Source: Paracoccaceae bacterium (GTDB lineage: Bacteria; Pseudomonadota; Alphaproteobacteria; Rhodobacterales; Rhodobacteraceae). Taken from it: a stretch of DNA of 64,000 bases. The position numbers and the translations under genes are program-made. Shown here piece by piece: positions 17,898 to 27,099 of the stretch (within the stretch, counting starts at the first letter, position 1; each line of letters starts with the position of its first letter). The notes beneath the pieces were generated by a model. The model had not been told where the DNA came from. It saw only the letters and a list, made by a program, of their open reading frames with translations, and did no database searches. Location of the stretch: assembly GCA_024742835.1 (NCBI GenBank), contig JANSXS010000001.1:1-64000 (forward strand). Reading direction: 5' to 3'.

Positions 17898-18092
17898 TTA
17901 GCTGCCGTCGCCATTGCTGACCGACTTGCTGGACACGCCTTCCTTGATGGATGTGGCAAGCGTATCCACGCCGCCCGAAACAGTCGACACGCCGGCCACG
18001 CCAAGGCCCACGACAGCTGCGGTCAGAACGACCCAGTCAACAGTCACGGCGCCATCTTCGTCTTTCTTGAACTTCTTGATAAATTTGATCAT
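17898..18092 (-). CDS. flp: Flp-type pilin, probable major subunit
   Basis: 64 residues: basic leader MIKFIKKFKKDEDG, then the mature start AVTVDWVVLTAAVVGLG and a short polar C-terminal part. It is a type IVb (Flp) prepilin, exported and cleaved after Gly14 by CpaA, then polymerised by CpaF/TadB/TadC. A very strong ribosome binding site (GGAGGG, 9 bases before the ATG) and its first position in the locus fit an abundant major pilin. It has Asp-Trp where most Flp pilins have Glu-Tyr. Confidence 0.9.
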   Translation of the reverse strand: MIKFIKKFKKDEDGAVTVDWVVLTAAVVGLGVAGVSTVSGGVDTLATSIKEGVSSKSVSNGDGS

Positions 18093-18441
18093 GGGTTGGT
18101 CCCTCCATTAGATCTGATACACGGTTGCAACCGCTTTGACAGGATGCCGGGCCTTCTCTCTCATTGGCCCGCTGCCGTCGCGGTATGAGGGGATATAGCC
18201 AGTGAAATCCGGCAAGAATTTGGCAGTATTGGAGCGATTTTCGCGATGATTGGTTAATATAGATAGAACCTATTCAAGCCTCTGATTTAAAATAACAAAA
18301 TAATTAACATTTTTAATTTCTTGGGCATTTGCTCTTACATGCCGCAAAACATTGTCATCCCAATTTGCACAATGCTGGCGCAGTCGTCCGATTGATGGCA
18401 TACTGTCTACAAAACATACCGAGGCAGCGCAGGCCCGTTTC
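18093..18441. other. Divergent promoter region of flp and the lytic transglycosylase
   Basis: About 350 bases without a gene. 18230-18345 is strongly AT-rich and probably holds promoter elements. CGGTTGCAACCG (18122-18133) is a perfect 12-bp palindrome 30 bases upstream of the flp start and is a candidate operator. No consensus sigma or regulator site was recognised with confidence. Confidence 0.5.
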
Positions 18442-19257
18442 ATGAAAACAAGGATTCTCATCGCCATCGCGACGGCGTGTCTGACCGCGCCATTCGCCCG
18501 TGCGGAGGGTCCGCCGCCCTTTCCCGATTTCACCTTCAAGATGGGCAAGCCGCCCAAACCCGGCGCGCGCGTCGATCTGGTCCAGATCGACCCTGCCGAA
18601 CAGGCGCGGCGCGCCGCACCCGACGGTCGCCAAACCACGGTGCCCGAGGCACCCACCGCCAAGCTGACCTATCCGTGGTTCTGGTCCAAGGTGCCCGCGG
18701 GACAGGGCGAGGAGGGCGCGCGCCGTCTCGCGCTGGCCTTCGAGATGCTGCGCAGCGGGCCGGGCGGCGTGCGTGTCGCGGCCCCAAGGCTGCAATCGCT
18801 TCAGGCCATTGCACAGGCGCGCGGCGCAGATATCCTGCGCGCGACCATTGGCACCGACGTGTCGCCGGCGCTGGTTCTTGCGGTGATAGCGGTCGAATCC
18901 AGCGGCCAGACCGACGCGCTCAGCGGGGCAGGGGCCGTGGGGCTGATGCAGCTCATGCCCGCCACCGCCGAACGCTTTGGCGTGACAGACAGCCTGTCGC
19001 CGAGCCAGAACATAAAGGGTGGGGTCGCCTACCTTGACTGGTTGCTCAAGGAATTCGGCGGCGACGCCGTGCTGGCGCTGGCGGGCTACAACGCGGGCGA
19101 GAACGCAGTGAAAACGCACAAGGGCGTGCCCCCCTTTGCGGAAACCCGCGATTACATCCCAAAGGTGCTGGCCGCGTTCGAGGTCGCAAGCGGGCTGTGC
19201 CGTACGCGGCCTGAGCTGATAACCGACGCCTGCGCGCTGCGCCTCGCCGCGAACTGA
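18442..19257 (+). CDS. Soluble lytic murein transglycosylase (SLT domain)
   Basis: 271 residues from ATG 18442, with the signal peptide MKTRILIAIATACLTAPFARA. The goose-lysozyme-like SLT domain covers about residues 130-245: catalytic Glu in AVIAVESSGQ, then GAVGLMQLMPATAERFG, NIKGGVAYLDWLL and ALAGYNAGENAV. It cleaves peptidoglycan with anhydro-muramyl formation. Being divergent from the Tad locus, it could open the wall for the pilus machine, but this is inference. It converges on topA with a 6-base gap. Confidence 0.9.
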   Translation: MKTRILIAIATACLTAPFARAEGPPPFPDFTFKMGKPPKPGARVDLVQIDPAEQARRAAPDGRQTTVPEAPTAKLTYPWFWSKVPAGQGEEGARRLALAFEMLRSGPGGVRVAAPRLQSLQAIAQARGADILRATIGTDVSPALVLAVIAVESSGQTDALSGAGAVGLMQLMPATAERFGVTDSLSPSQNIKGGVAYLDWLLKEFGGDAVLALAGYNAGENAVKTHKGVPPFAETRDYIPKVLAAFEVASGLCRTRPELITDACALRLAAN

Positions 19258-19263
19258 CGCGGC

Positions 19264-21834
19264 TTACGCCTCTTTCTTGGCTGCGGGCTTTTTGGCCGCC
19301 GGTTTTTTCGCAGCGGGCTTCTTGGCGGCTGGTTTTTTCGCGGCGGTCTTGCGGCCCTTGCCGGATTTGGCCGCCTTTTCGGCGATCAGTTCCACCGCCA
19401 TTTCCATCGTCACGTCGCCCGGCTCGGTGCCCTTGGGCAGGGTCGCGTTGACCTTGTCCCATTTCACATAAGGCCCGTATTTGCCGTCCATCACGTTGAC
19501 CGGCCCGCCGCTTTCGGGATGCTCGCCCAGTTCCTTGAGAGGCTTGGCCGCCGCCCCGCGCCCGCCGCCGCGCTTGGCGGCTTTGGCCGCCAGCTCCTCG
19601 ACCGCGCGGTTCATGCCGATGGTAAAGACGTCATCGACCTCCTTGAGATTGGCGTACAGCCGCCCATGCTTCACGAAGGGTCCATAGCGCCCGATTCCGG
19701 CCTCGATCATCTCGCCGTCTTCGGGATGCGGTCCCACCTCGCGCGGCAGGCTCAGTAGCATCAGCGCCTTTTCGAGATCCATGTCATCGGGGCTCCAGCC
19801 CTTGGGCAGGCTGGCGCGTGGCGGTTTCTTGACCTCTTCTGTCACCTCGCCGCGCTGCACATAGGGGCCGAACCGGCCCGAGCGCAGCGAAATTTCGTCA
19901 CCCGCATCCTCCCCCAGCACCCGGTCGCCCTGTTCGGCGGCATCGCCCCCGATGGGCCGGGTATAGCGGCATTCGGGATAGCGCGAACAGCCGACGAATC
20001 CGCCAGAGCGCGAGGTTTTCAGATGCAGGCTACCGTCGCCGCAAAGCGGGCAGGCGCGCGGATCGGTGCCATCCTCCTTGGGCGGGTAAAGCTGCGGGGT
20101 CAGGGCCTCGTCCAGCACGTCCAGCACCTCGGAGATCCGCAATTCAGATGTCTCGGCAATCGCGGCCGAGAAATCGCGCCAGAAGCTCGCCAGCAATTCC
20201 TTGTAATCCGCCCCACCGGCGCTGACCACGTCAAGCTGATCCTCAAGATTGGCGGTGAATTCATAGCCCACGTATTTGCGGAAGAAATTGAGCAGGAACA
20301 CCGTCACGATCCGGCCCTTGTCCTCGGGGATCAGGCGGTTCTTGTCCTTGCGCACATATTCGCGATCCTGGATCGTGGTGACGATGCTGGCATAGGTGGA
20401 CGGGCGCCCGATGCCCAGTTCTTCCATCCGCTTGACCAGCGTCGCCTCGGTATAGCGCGGTGGCGGCTGGGTGAAATGCTGCTCGGGCGTGACGCCCTGC
20501 TTGGCGGTTGCGTCACCCTCGGCCATCTGCGGCAGGCGCTTGTCGTCGTCATCGGCGGCCACATCGTCGCGGCCTTCCTCGTAGACGCGCAAAAACCCGT
20601 CGAACAGCACGACCTGCCCGGTCGCGCGCAGGCCAACCTGCCCATCCTTCGCGCCGATCTCGACGGTGGTGCGTTCCATGCGCGCGCCTTCCATCTGGCA
20701 GGCCAGCGTGCGCTTCCAGATCAGGTCGTACAGCTTTTTCTGATCCCCATCCGTCAGGCCAAGCGCGGTGGCATCGCGGGCCATGTCTGTGGGGCGGATG
20801 CATTCATGCGCTTCCTGCGCGTTCTTGGCCTTGTTCTTGTAGATGCGCGGGCTGGACGGCACATAGTCCTTGCCGAACCGGTCGCCGATGGCGGCGCGCG
20901 CCTCCGTCACGGCCTCGGGGGCCATGTCGATTCCGTCGGTCCGCATATAGGTGATGTGCCCCGCCTCATAAAGGCGCTGCGCCGTGCTCATGCATTGGCG
21001 CGCGCCCATGCCGAACTTGCGGCTGGCCTCCTGTTGCAGGGTCGAGGTCATGAAGGGCGGGCTGGGATTGCGGCTGGCGGGCTTTGCCTCGACCGAGGTC
21101 ACGCTCAGGTCGCGGCTTTCGATGGCCTGCACGGCCATTTCGGCCTGCGTGGTGTTTTCAAGATCATAGCGGTCCAGCTTCTTGCCGGCAAGGCTGACCA
21201 GACGCGCCTCGAAATCCTGTCCGCGCGGGGTCTTGAGGATCGCCTTCACGCTCCAGTATTCGCGGGGTTTGAACGCCTCGATCTCCATCTCGCGCTCGAC
21301 GATCAGCCGCAAGCACACCGATTGCACACGTCCGGCGCTTTTCGCGCCCGGCAGCTTGCGCCACAATACCGGGCTGAGGTTGAATCCGACAAGATAATCC
21401 AAAGCACGCCGCGCCAGATACGCCTCTACCAGTGGGCCGTCCACGTCGCGAGGATTCTGCATTGCCTCGGTCACGGCGGCCTTGGTGATCGCGTTGAAGA
21501 CCACGCGCTGCACCGGCGTATCCTTGTTGATCGCGCGGCGCTTGCGCAGCGCCTCTTCCAGGTGCCAGCTGATCGCCTCGCCCTCGCGGTCGGGGTCGGT
21601 CGCAAGGATCAACGCGTTGTCGTCCTTGAGCGCGTCGGCGATGGCCTTGACATGTTTGCGGCTGTCCGCGCCCACCTCCCATTTCATCTCGAAATCATGC
21701 TCGGTATCGACAGACCCGTCCTTTGGCGGCAGGTCGCGGACATGGCCGTAAGAGGCAAGAACGGTGTAATCGGGCCCCAGATACTTGTTGATTGTCTTGG
21801 CTTTGGCCGGGGATTCGACGACGACAACGGGCAT
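19264..21834 (-). CDS. topA: DNA topoisomerase I
   Basis: 856 residues from ATG 21834 (MPVVVVESPAKAKTINKYLG). The Toprim domain has ATDPDREGEAISWH; the active-site Tyr is in ITYMRTDGIDM; one C4 zinc finger is visible (CPLCGDGSLHLKTS...CSRYPEC), followed by several topoisomerase C-terminal repeats (GRFGPYVQRG, GRYGPFVKHG, GKYGPYVKW). The protein ends in about five KKPAA units, a basic tail typical of alphaproteobacterial TopA. It relaxes negative supercoils. It lies downstream of dprA, as is common. Confidence 0.97.
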   Translation of the reverse strand: MPVVVVESPAKAKTINKYLGPDYTVLASYGHVRDLPPKDGSVDTEHDFEMKWEVGADSRKHVKAIADALKDDNALILATDPDREGEAISWHLEEALRKRRAINKDTPVQRVVFNAITKAAVTEAMQNPRDVDGPLVEAYLARRALDYLVGFNLSPVLWRKLPGAKSAGRVQSVCLRLIVEREMEIEAFKPREYWSVKAILKTPRGQDFEARLVSLAGKKLDRYDLENTTQAEMAVQAIESRDLSVTSVEAKPASRNPSPPFMTSTLQQEASRKFGMGARQCMSTAQRLYEAGHITYMRTDGIDMAPEAVTEARAAIGDRFGKDYVPSSPRIYKNKAKNAQEAHECIRPTDMARDATALGLTDGDQKKLYDLIWKRTLACQMEGARMERTTVEIGAKDGQVGLRATGQVVLFDGFLRVYEEGRDDVAADDDDKRLPQMAEGDATAKQGVTPEQHFTQPPPRYTEATLVKRMEELGIGRPSTYASIVTTIQDREYVRKDKNRLIPEDKGRIVTVFLLNFFRKYVGYEFTANLEDQLDVVSAGGADYKELLASFWRDFSAAIAETSELRISEVLDVLDEALTPQLYPPKEDGTDPRACPLCGDGSLHLKTSRSGGFVGCSRYPECRYTRPIGGDAAEQGDRVLGEDAGDEISLRSGRFGPYVQRGEVTEEVKKPPRASLPKGWSPDDMDLEKALMLLSLPREVGPHPEDGEMIEAGIGRYGPFVKHGRLYANLKEVDDVFTIGMNRAVEELAAKAAKRGGGRGAAAKPLKELGEHPESGGPVNVMDGKYGPYVKWDKVNATLPKGTEPGDVTMEMAVELIAEKAAKSGKGRKTAAKKPAAKKPAAKKPAAKKPAAKKEA

Positions 21835-21981
21835 GGGGACTCCTGACGACTCAACGCGGAACGGTTGGCGGCGCAACATGTGGGGTCGAGGAGGAGATTG
21901 TCAATGCAGCGAAAATGACCGCGGCACGATCCGTGGTCCATGCGGCGTGCCCCGCTTGATCGTTGCACGCGTTCCGTCTTT

Positions 21982-22091
21982 AAAACGTTTCGCAAAAATC
22001 TGAGTCACAGCTTTTCGTGAGACCCACGCAACAGACCAGCGTTGCACGCGTTTCGCCTTTTATTGATGCCTCAGGTCAAAGGCGGAACGCC
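21982..22091 (-). repeat. Intergenic repeat, copy B (inverted relative to A and C)
   Basis: In reverse complement, this matches copies A and C. The main stem GCGTTTCGCCTTT (22048-22060)/AAAGGCGGAACGC (22078-22090) pairs fully with one G-U wobble, so the fold is kept although one base differs from copy C. It ends against the dprA stop codon. A partial extra match (GTTGCACGCGTTCCG) lies at 21962-21976. Confidence 0.8.
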
Positions 22092-23246
22092 TTATCGCTC
22101 CAACGAGACGAGACCGCCGGGATGCCGCCGGATACGCCCCGACATTTCCAGATCCGTCAGCACCGGCGCGACAGTGGCGGGCGCGGCGGAAAGATCGCGG
22201 ATCAACTGGTCTTCGGCCAGCGGCGACGGGCCAAGCCGGTCGAGGATCCGCCCATGCAGCGCGGCGGTGTCGCGCAGGCTGCGCGTTTCGGGGGGTGGGG
22301 CGGGCATCGCGTCAAGCGCCAGTTCCGGCTGTGCGCAGTCGGGTGCCGCGCGCGGCTTGGGCAAAAGTTCGATCACGTCCTCCGCGCAGCGCACCAACGC
22401 CGCACCGTCGCGGATCAGCATGTTGCACCCCGCCGCGCGCGCATCGAACGGGTGGCCGGGTACGGCCATCACCTCGCGCCCCTGATCGAGCGCCGCACGC
22501 GCGGTGATCAGCGAGCCCGATTTCGCCGCCGCCTCGACCACCACGACGGCGCGGGCCAGCCCGCTGATGATGCGATTGCGCGCCGGGAAATGCCGCGCCT
22601 GCGGCACCATGCCCATCGCCTTTTCCGACAGGCGCAGGCCGCGCGCGGCGATATCCTCGCCCAGTTTCGCGTTCTCGGCGGGGTACATCACGTCGACGCC
22701 CCCTGCCAGCACCGCCAGCGTGCCCGTGTCCAGCGCCGCGCCATGCGCCGCCGTGTCGATGCCCCGCGCCATGCCCGAGACGACGACGAATCCCGCCTCG
22801 CCCAGTTCCGTGGACAGCGCGCGCGCCATCCGCAGCCCCAGCGAGGAGGCGTTGCGCGCCCCCACCATGGCCACCAATGGCCGGGTCAGAAGTGTCACAT
22901 CCCCGATCGCCCAAAGGATGGGCGGCGCGTCGGTCAGGTCGCGCAGGGCCGCCGGGTAATCCGGCGCCCCTGCGCATAGCATTCGCGCGCCGCCCGCAAG
23001 CGCCGCGGCGATTTCGGCGCGTGCCACGCCTTCGGGGCAGGGGGTGTAGTTGTCCACCCCCGCTGCGCGGGCGATATCCGGCAGCGCCGCAAGTGCGGCA
23101 CAGGCCGAGCCGTGTTCCGTCAGCAATCTGTGAAAGGTCGTCGGCCCGACACGCCGGGATCGCAACAGGCGAAGCCACGACACCCGATCCTCTTCCGTGG
23201 TGGGTGGGAGTGGGGGGTGAGTGGAAGAATCTTTCGCGTCGGTCAT
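22092..23246 (-). CDS. dprA: DNA-processing protein DprA
   Basis: 384 residues from ATG 23246, preceded by GGCGGAG. The Rossmann-like domain contains VAMVGARNASSLGLRMA, VVSGMARGIDTAAHGAAL, GGVDVMYPAEN and FPARNRIISGLA. A C-terminal winged-helix segment (DQLIRDLSAAPATVAPVL) ends the protein. DprA loads RecA on incoming single-stranded DNA in transformation. Frame extension upstream (to 23459) lacks conservation and overlaps tldD, so it is not used. Confidence 0.94.
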   Translation of the reverse strand: MTDAKDSSTHPPLPPTTEEDRVSWLRLLRSRRVGPTTFHRLLTEHGSACAALAALPDIARAAGVDNYTPCPEGVARAEIAAALAGGARMLCAGAPDYPAALRDLTDAPPILWAIGDVTLLTRPLVAMVGARNASSLGLRMARALSTELGEAGFVVVSGMARGIDTAAHGAALDTGTLAVLAGGVDVMYPAENAKLGEDIAARGLRLSEKAMGMVPQARHFPARNRIISGLARAVVVVEAAAKSGSLITARAALDQGREVMAVPGHPFDARAAGCNMLIRDGAALVRCAEDVIELLPKPRAAPDCAQPELALDAMPAPPPETRSLRDTAALHGRILDRLGPSPLAEDQLIRDLSAAPATVAPVLTDLEMSGRIRRHPGGLVSLER

Positions 23247-23368
23247 CGTCGCTCCGCCCTGTTGCTGATACAGGCATAGCGCACCGATGGTTAAAGAGGC
23301 GTAAACCACGAACCGCCACGACCGAAAAAATCGCCGCGGCCCGCATTTTTTCGCGTAAGCGTTTTCGC

Positions 23369-24790
23369 TCAGGCGTTGGAGCCGCCCACCGTCAGCCCGC
23401 CGATCCGCACCGTGGGCAGGCCCACGCCCACCGGCACCCACTGGCCTTGCTTGCCGCAATTGCCGATGCCGGGGTCCAGCGCCATGTCGTTGCCGATGGC
23501 GCGGATCTGCTGCAACGCGGTCGCGCCATCCCCGATCAGTGTCGCGCCCTTGACGGGCGCGCCGATCTGCCCGTTCTTGACCCGGTACGCCTCGGTGCAG
23601 GAAAACACGAATTTGCCATTGGTGATGTCCACCTGGCCGCCGCCGAACCCCACGGCATAGATCCCGTCCTTGAGATCGGCCACGATATCGCCGGGCGCGG
23701 CATCGCCGCCCAGCATGTAGGTGTTGGTCATGCGTGGCATGGGCGCGTGGGCATAGCTTTGTCGCCGCCCGTTGCCCGTGGGTTCCACCCCCATTAGCCG
23801 CGCGTTCTGGCGGTCCTGCATGTAGCCCACCAGCACGCCATCCTCGATCAGCGTGGTCTTGCCAGAGGGCGTGCCTTCGTCATCGAAGGTGATCGAGCCG
23901 CGCCTGTCGGGCATGGTGCCGTCATCCAGCACCGTCACGCCCTTGGCCGCGATCCGCTGGCCCATCAGCCCGGCAAAGGCAGAACTGCCCTTGCGGTTGA
24001 AATCGCCCTCAAGCCCGTGGCCGATGGCTTCGTGCAGCAGGATACCGGGCCAGCCGGGGCCAAGCACCACGTCCATCACGCCGGCGGGGGCCGCCTCGGC
24101 GCGCAGGTTGACCTGTGCGATGCGCAGCGCCTCGCGGACCTTTCCCTGCCAATGGGCGGGGTCGATCAGCCCGTCGAGCGTGACTCGCCCGCCGCCGCCC
24201 GCGCCGCCGCTCTCGCGGCGTCCGTCCTCTTCGACGATCACGCTGACATTCAGCCGGGTCATGGGGCGGATATCCGTCACCTCGTGCCCATCGGCGCGCA
24301 GGATCACGACCTCCTGCACCGAGGCCGACAGCCCGGCAGAGACCTGCACCACCCGAGGATCCAGATCGCGGGCAAAGGCGTCGATCTCGCGCAGCGTGTC
24401 CAGCTTGACCGGAAAGCCCATGCCCGCAATCGGGTCATCGTCGGTGTAAAGGTGGCGGTTGGTGCGCGCGGGCGGCCCTGACAGCGTGCCGCCACCATCG
24501 CCCACAGCCAAACGCGCGGTTTCCACCGCGCGTTTCAGCGAGGCGTCGGAGATATCCGAACTGTGGGCATAGCCCGCCACTTCGCCGCGCACCGCGCGTA
24601 GCCCGAAACCTTCGGAGGCGTCGTAAGAGGCCGTCTTGACCCGCCCGTCATCGAAAACCAGCGCTTCTGAGCGCACCCGTTCCAGAAACAGCTCTCCGTC
24701 ATCGGCGCCGGCCACCGCCATGCGCAACCGCGACAAGGCGGTGTCGCGATCCAGCAGGCTCTCGAAGGGGCGAAACGGTGCGTCAGACAT
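23369..24790 (-). CDS. tldD: Metalloprotease TldD
   Basis: 473 residues. The zinc motif HEAIGH occurs in [16 protein letters not shown], with the distal metal ligand near [11 protein letters not shown] at the C terminus. TldD normally works with TldE/PmbA to trim peptides and damaged or unfolded segments in the cytosol; TldE is not in this window. An FNR-type box lies 46-59 bases upstream of the start, shared with the divergent ctaC. Confidence 0.94.
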   Translation of the reverse strand: MSDAPFRPFESLLDRDTALSRLRMAVAGADDGELFLERVRSEALVFDDGRVKTASYDASEGFGLRAVRGEVAGYAHSSDISDASLKRAVETARLAVGDGGGTLSGPPARTNRHLYTDDDPIAGMGFPVKLDTLREIDAFARDLDPRVVQVSAGLSASVQEVVILRADGHEVTDIRPMTRLNVSVIVEEDGRRESGGAGGGGRVTLDGLIDPAHWQGKVREALRIAQVNLRAEAAPAGVMDVVLGPGWPGILLHEAIGHGLEGDFNRKGSSAFAGLMGQRIAAKGVTVLDDGTMPDRRGSITFDDEGTPSGKTTLIEDGVLVGYMQDRQNARLMGVEPTGNGRRQSYAHAPMPRMTNTYMLGGDAAPGDIVADLKDGIYAVGFGGGQVDITNGKFVFSCTEAYRVKNGQIGAPVKGATLIGDGATALQQIRAIGNDMALDPGIGNCGKQGQWVPVGVGLPTVRIGGLTVGGSNA

Positions 24791-24835
24791 GGTTTTTCCT
24801 TTACAAGGGCTGCGGCAAACTGCCCTAGGTCAGTA

Positions 24836-24849
24836 TTGATCTATGTCAA
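24836..24849. promoter_or_regulatory. FNR/CRP-type box between tldD and ctaC
   Basis: TTGAT-CTAT-GTCAA on the plus strand (TTGAC-ATAG-ATCAA on the minus strand) fits the FNR consensus TTGAT-N4-ATCAA with a single arm change on either reading. It sits between divergent tldD (ATG 24790) and ctaC (ATG 24995). Oxygen control of the oxidase operon by an FnrL-like regulator is a reasonable inference; which promoter it serves is unknown. Confidence 0.6.
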
Positions 24850-24994
24850 GAAAGCGCCGTTTTGCCGCAACGGCCCTGCTTGTGTGCTGGGACAGAATAT
24901 GGTTTTTAACAAAGCCGAGACAACGGGATTCCATCGTGTACGCGATGGGCACGCTCACGGGCTACATAACCGATTTAACAGATCAGGGTGCAAA

Positions 24995-25894
24995 ATGCGC
25001 AAAATCACCAGTTTTCTGGCTGCCACGATGGCGGCTGCCTCTTCGCTTCCAGCCATGGCGCAGGACGGTCTGGAAATCATCGGCCGTCCGGAGCCGGGCG
25101 GCATGGGTTTTCAGCCCGCCGCCACGGAACTGGCCACCGATCTGCAATGGCTAGATGGCATGATCCTCGTGATCATCACCATCATCACGATCTTCGTGTG
25201 CGCGCTGCTGGCGATCTGCATCCTGCGGTACAACCGCAAGGCCAACCCGACCCCGGCCGCCTTCACCCACAACTCGCCGCTCGAAGTGGCGTGGACGGTG
25301 GTGCCGATCGTGATTCTTGTGTTCATCGCGGCCTTCTCGCTACCGGTGCTGTTCAAGCAACAGGAAATTCCCGAGGCGGACATCAACATCAAGGTGACCG
25401 GTTATCAGTGGTACTGGGGCTACGAATATACCGATCACGATTTCGCCTTTGACAGCTACATGATCGGCGCGCCCGCGACGGGTGGCAACAACGCCCTGAA
25501 CGACGATGTGATCGCCCAGCTCGAAGAAGCGGGTTACACAAAAGACGAGTTTCTGCTTGCCACCGATACGGCGGTCGTGGTGCCGGTCAACAAGACCGTC
25601 GTCATGCAGGTCACCGGCGGTGACGTGATCCATAGCTGGACCATTCCCGCCTTTGGCGTGAAGCAGGACGGCGTTCCGGGGCGCCTTGCACAGCTGTGGT
25701 TCGAGGCCGAGAAGGAAGGCGTCTATTTCGGCCAGTGCTCGGAACTGTGCGGACAGGCCCACGCCTACATGCCGATCACCGTCAAGGTGGTCAGCCAGGA
25801 GGTCTATGACCAGTGGCTGATCGGCGCGATCGACGAATATGCCGGTGACCCCTCGACGCTGCCCGGCCACCTTCAGGTCGCATCGGCCAAGTAA
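24995..25894 (+). CDS. ctaC: Cytochrome c oxidase subunit II
   Basis: 299 residues from ATG 24995, with the signal peptide [22 protein letters not shown]. Two membrane spans ([21 protein letters not shown] and [19 protein letters not shown]) precede the cupredoxin domain. The CuA site is [14 protein letters not shown], with the upstream His in [11 protein letters not shown] and the aromatic [10 protein letters not shown] stretch. It accepts electrons from cytochrome c for the aa3-type oxidase. It is the first gene of the cta operon. Confidence 0.97.
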   Translation: MRKITSFLAATMAAASSLPAMAQDGLEIIGRPEPGGMGFQPAATELATDLQWLDGMILVIITIITIFVCALLAICILRYNRKANPTPAAFTHNSPLEVAWTVVPIVILVFIAAFSLPVLFKQQEIPEADINIKVTGYQWYWGYEYTDHDFAFDSYMIGAPATGGNNALNDDVIAQLEEAGYTKDEFLLATDTAVVVPVNKTVVMQVTGGDVIHSWTIPAFGVKQDGVPGRLAQLWFEAEKEGVYFGQCSELCGQAHAYMPITVKVVSQEVYDQWLIGAIDEYAGDPSTLPGHLQVASAK

Positions 25895-25901
25895 CGGCAA
25901 G

Positions 25902-25961
25902 GGGATGCGCTTGCGGCGCATCCCGACCCTGCTCCCGAAGGATGCGCCACCGGCGCGTCCT
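25902..25961. repeat. Two near-identical hairpins between ctaC and ctaB
   Basis: GGGATGCGC (25902-25910) pairs with GCGCATCCC (25916-25924), loop TTGCG. AGGATGCGC (25939-25947) pairs with GCGCGTCCT (25953-25961), loop CACCG, with one G-U pair. The stems are copies of one another. There is no U-run, so they probably act as mRNA processing or stability elements rather than as a full terminator. Confidence 0.75.
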
Positions 25962-25990
25962 GCCTGAAACGCCAGCACGCCAGGAACAAG

Positions 25991-26938
25991 ATGAGCGACG
26001 CAAGCCTCAATACAGCCCAAAACTCCGCCCAGCCATACGAGGCGGGGTTTGGCGATTACTTCGCGCTTCTCAAGCCGCGTGTCATGACACTGGTGGTCTT
26101 TACCGCGCTGGTCGGTCTGATCGCGGCGCCGGTGGCAGTCCACCCATTTGTCGGGTTCGCGGCGATCCTGTTCATTGCCGTGGGCGGCGGAGCCTCGGGC
26201 GCGCTCAACATGTGGTGGGATGCCGATATCGACGCGGTGATGAAACGCACCGCGCGCCGACCGGTCCCGGCGGGCAAGGTCACGGGCGACGAGGCTTTTG
26301 CCTTTGGCATGACGCTGGCGGGCTTTTCGGTGGTGCTGCTGGGGCTGGCGACGAATCTTTTCGCGGCGGCGCTGCTGGCCTTCACCATTTTCTTTTACGT
26401 GGTGATCTACACCATGTGGCTCAAGCGGTGGACGCCGCAGAACATCGTTATCGGCGGCGCGGCAGGGGCCTTTCCACCGATGATCGGCTGGGCCGCGGCC
26501 ACCGGCGGTGTCTCGCTGGAATCGGTGCTGATGTTCGCGCTTGTCTTCATGTGGACACCACCGCATTTCTGGGCCTTGGCGCTGTTCACCAAGATGGATT
26601 ACGACAACGCACAGGTGCCCATGCTGACGGTCACTCATGGCCGCCCGGCGACGCGCCGACATATCCTGATCTACACCGTGTTGCTGGCCGCTCTGGCCAT
26701 CGGCGTGGGCTTCACCGCCATAGGTGGTCCGCTTTACCTTGCCGTCGCGGTGTATCTCAACGCGCGCTTCCTCAAGGGGGCGGTTGATATCTGGCGTCGC
26801 GACGAAACCATGGCAGAGGCCGACAGCTATCTGACCGAGCGCCGCTTCTTCAAGGCGTCGCTGGTCTATCTGTTCGCGCATTTCGGTGCCATCGCCGCCG
26901 AGGCGATTCTCAGCTCTCTTGGCTGGGGGCTCTGGTAA
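25991..26938 (+). CDS. ctaB: Protohaem IX farnesyltransferase (haem O synthase)
   Basis: 315 residues, a UbiA-type polytopic membrane enzyme that adds farnesyl to haem B to give haem O. The first prenyl-binding motif is NMWWDADIDAVMKRT, followed by ARRPVPAG; the second is TKMDYDNAQVPML. About nine hydrophobic spans are visible. It is placed between subunit II and the CtaG assembly factor. Its stop overlaps the next small gene (TAATG). Confidence 0.96.
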   Translation: MSDASLNTAQNSAQPYEAGFGDYFALLKPRVMTLVVFTALVGLIAAPVAVHPFVGFAAILFIAVGGGASGALNMWWDADIDAVMKRTARRPVPAGKVTGDEAFAFGMTLAGFSVVLLGLATNLFAAALLAFTIFFYVVIYTMWLKRWTPQNIVIGGAAGAFPPMIGWAAATGGVSLESVLMFALVFMWTPPHFWALALFTKMDYDNAQVPMLTVTHGRPATRRHILIYTVLLAALAIGVGFTAIGGPLYLAVAVYLNARFLKGAVDIWRRDETMAEADSYLTERRFFKASLVYLFAHFGAIAAEAILSSLGWGLW

Positions 26939-27099
26939 TGGCCCTGTCGCGGCAACATGACGTTCACAAGCGCCGGTTCAGTCGGAACCTCGGCCTCGGC
27001 CTCGTGTTGGTCGGCCTGGTGGCGCTGGTCTTTGGGCTGACAATCGCAAAGGTATCCGACGATAATTTCGTAATGCCGGCCGAGGAGGAGTCGACCTGA
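26938..27099 (+). CDS. 53-residue membrane protein of the cta operon (CoxF-like)
   Basis: ATG at 26938 overlaps the ctaB stop (TAATG) and TGA at 27097-27099 overlaps the ctaG ATG (TGATG), so the frame is fixed by both neighbours. The protein starts MALSRQHDVHKRRFSRN, has one membrane span (LGLGLVLVGLVALVFGLTIA) and a short acidic tail ending AEEEST. A small membrane gene at this place is common in alphaproteobacterial cta operons; a role in oxidase assembly is inferred only from context. Confidence 0.85.
   Translation: MALSRQHDVHKRRFSRNLGLGLVLVGLVALVFGLTIAKVSDDNFVMPAEEEST

Noticed and set aside
19270-19345. Tandem repeat as a possible CRISPR or minisatellite
   Set aside because: It is the coding sequence for the repeated KKPAA tail of TopA.
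20023-21846. 607-codon plus-strand frame over topA
   Set aside because: Antisense shadow of topA; no recognisable domain.
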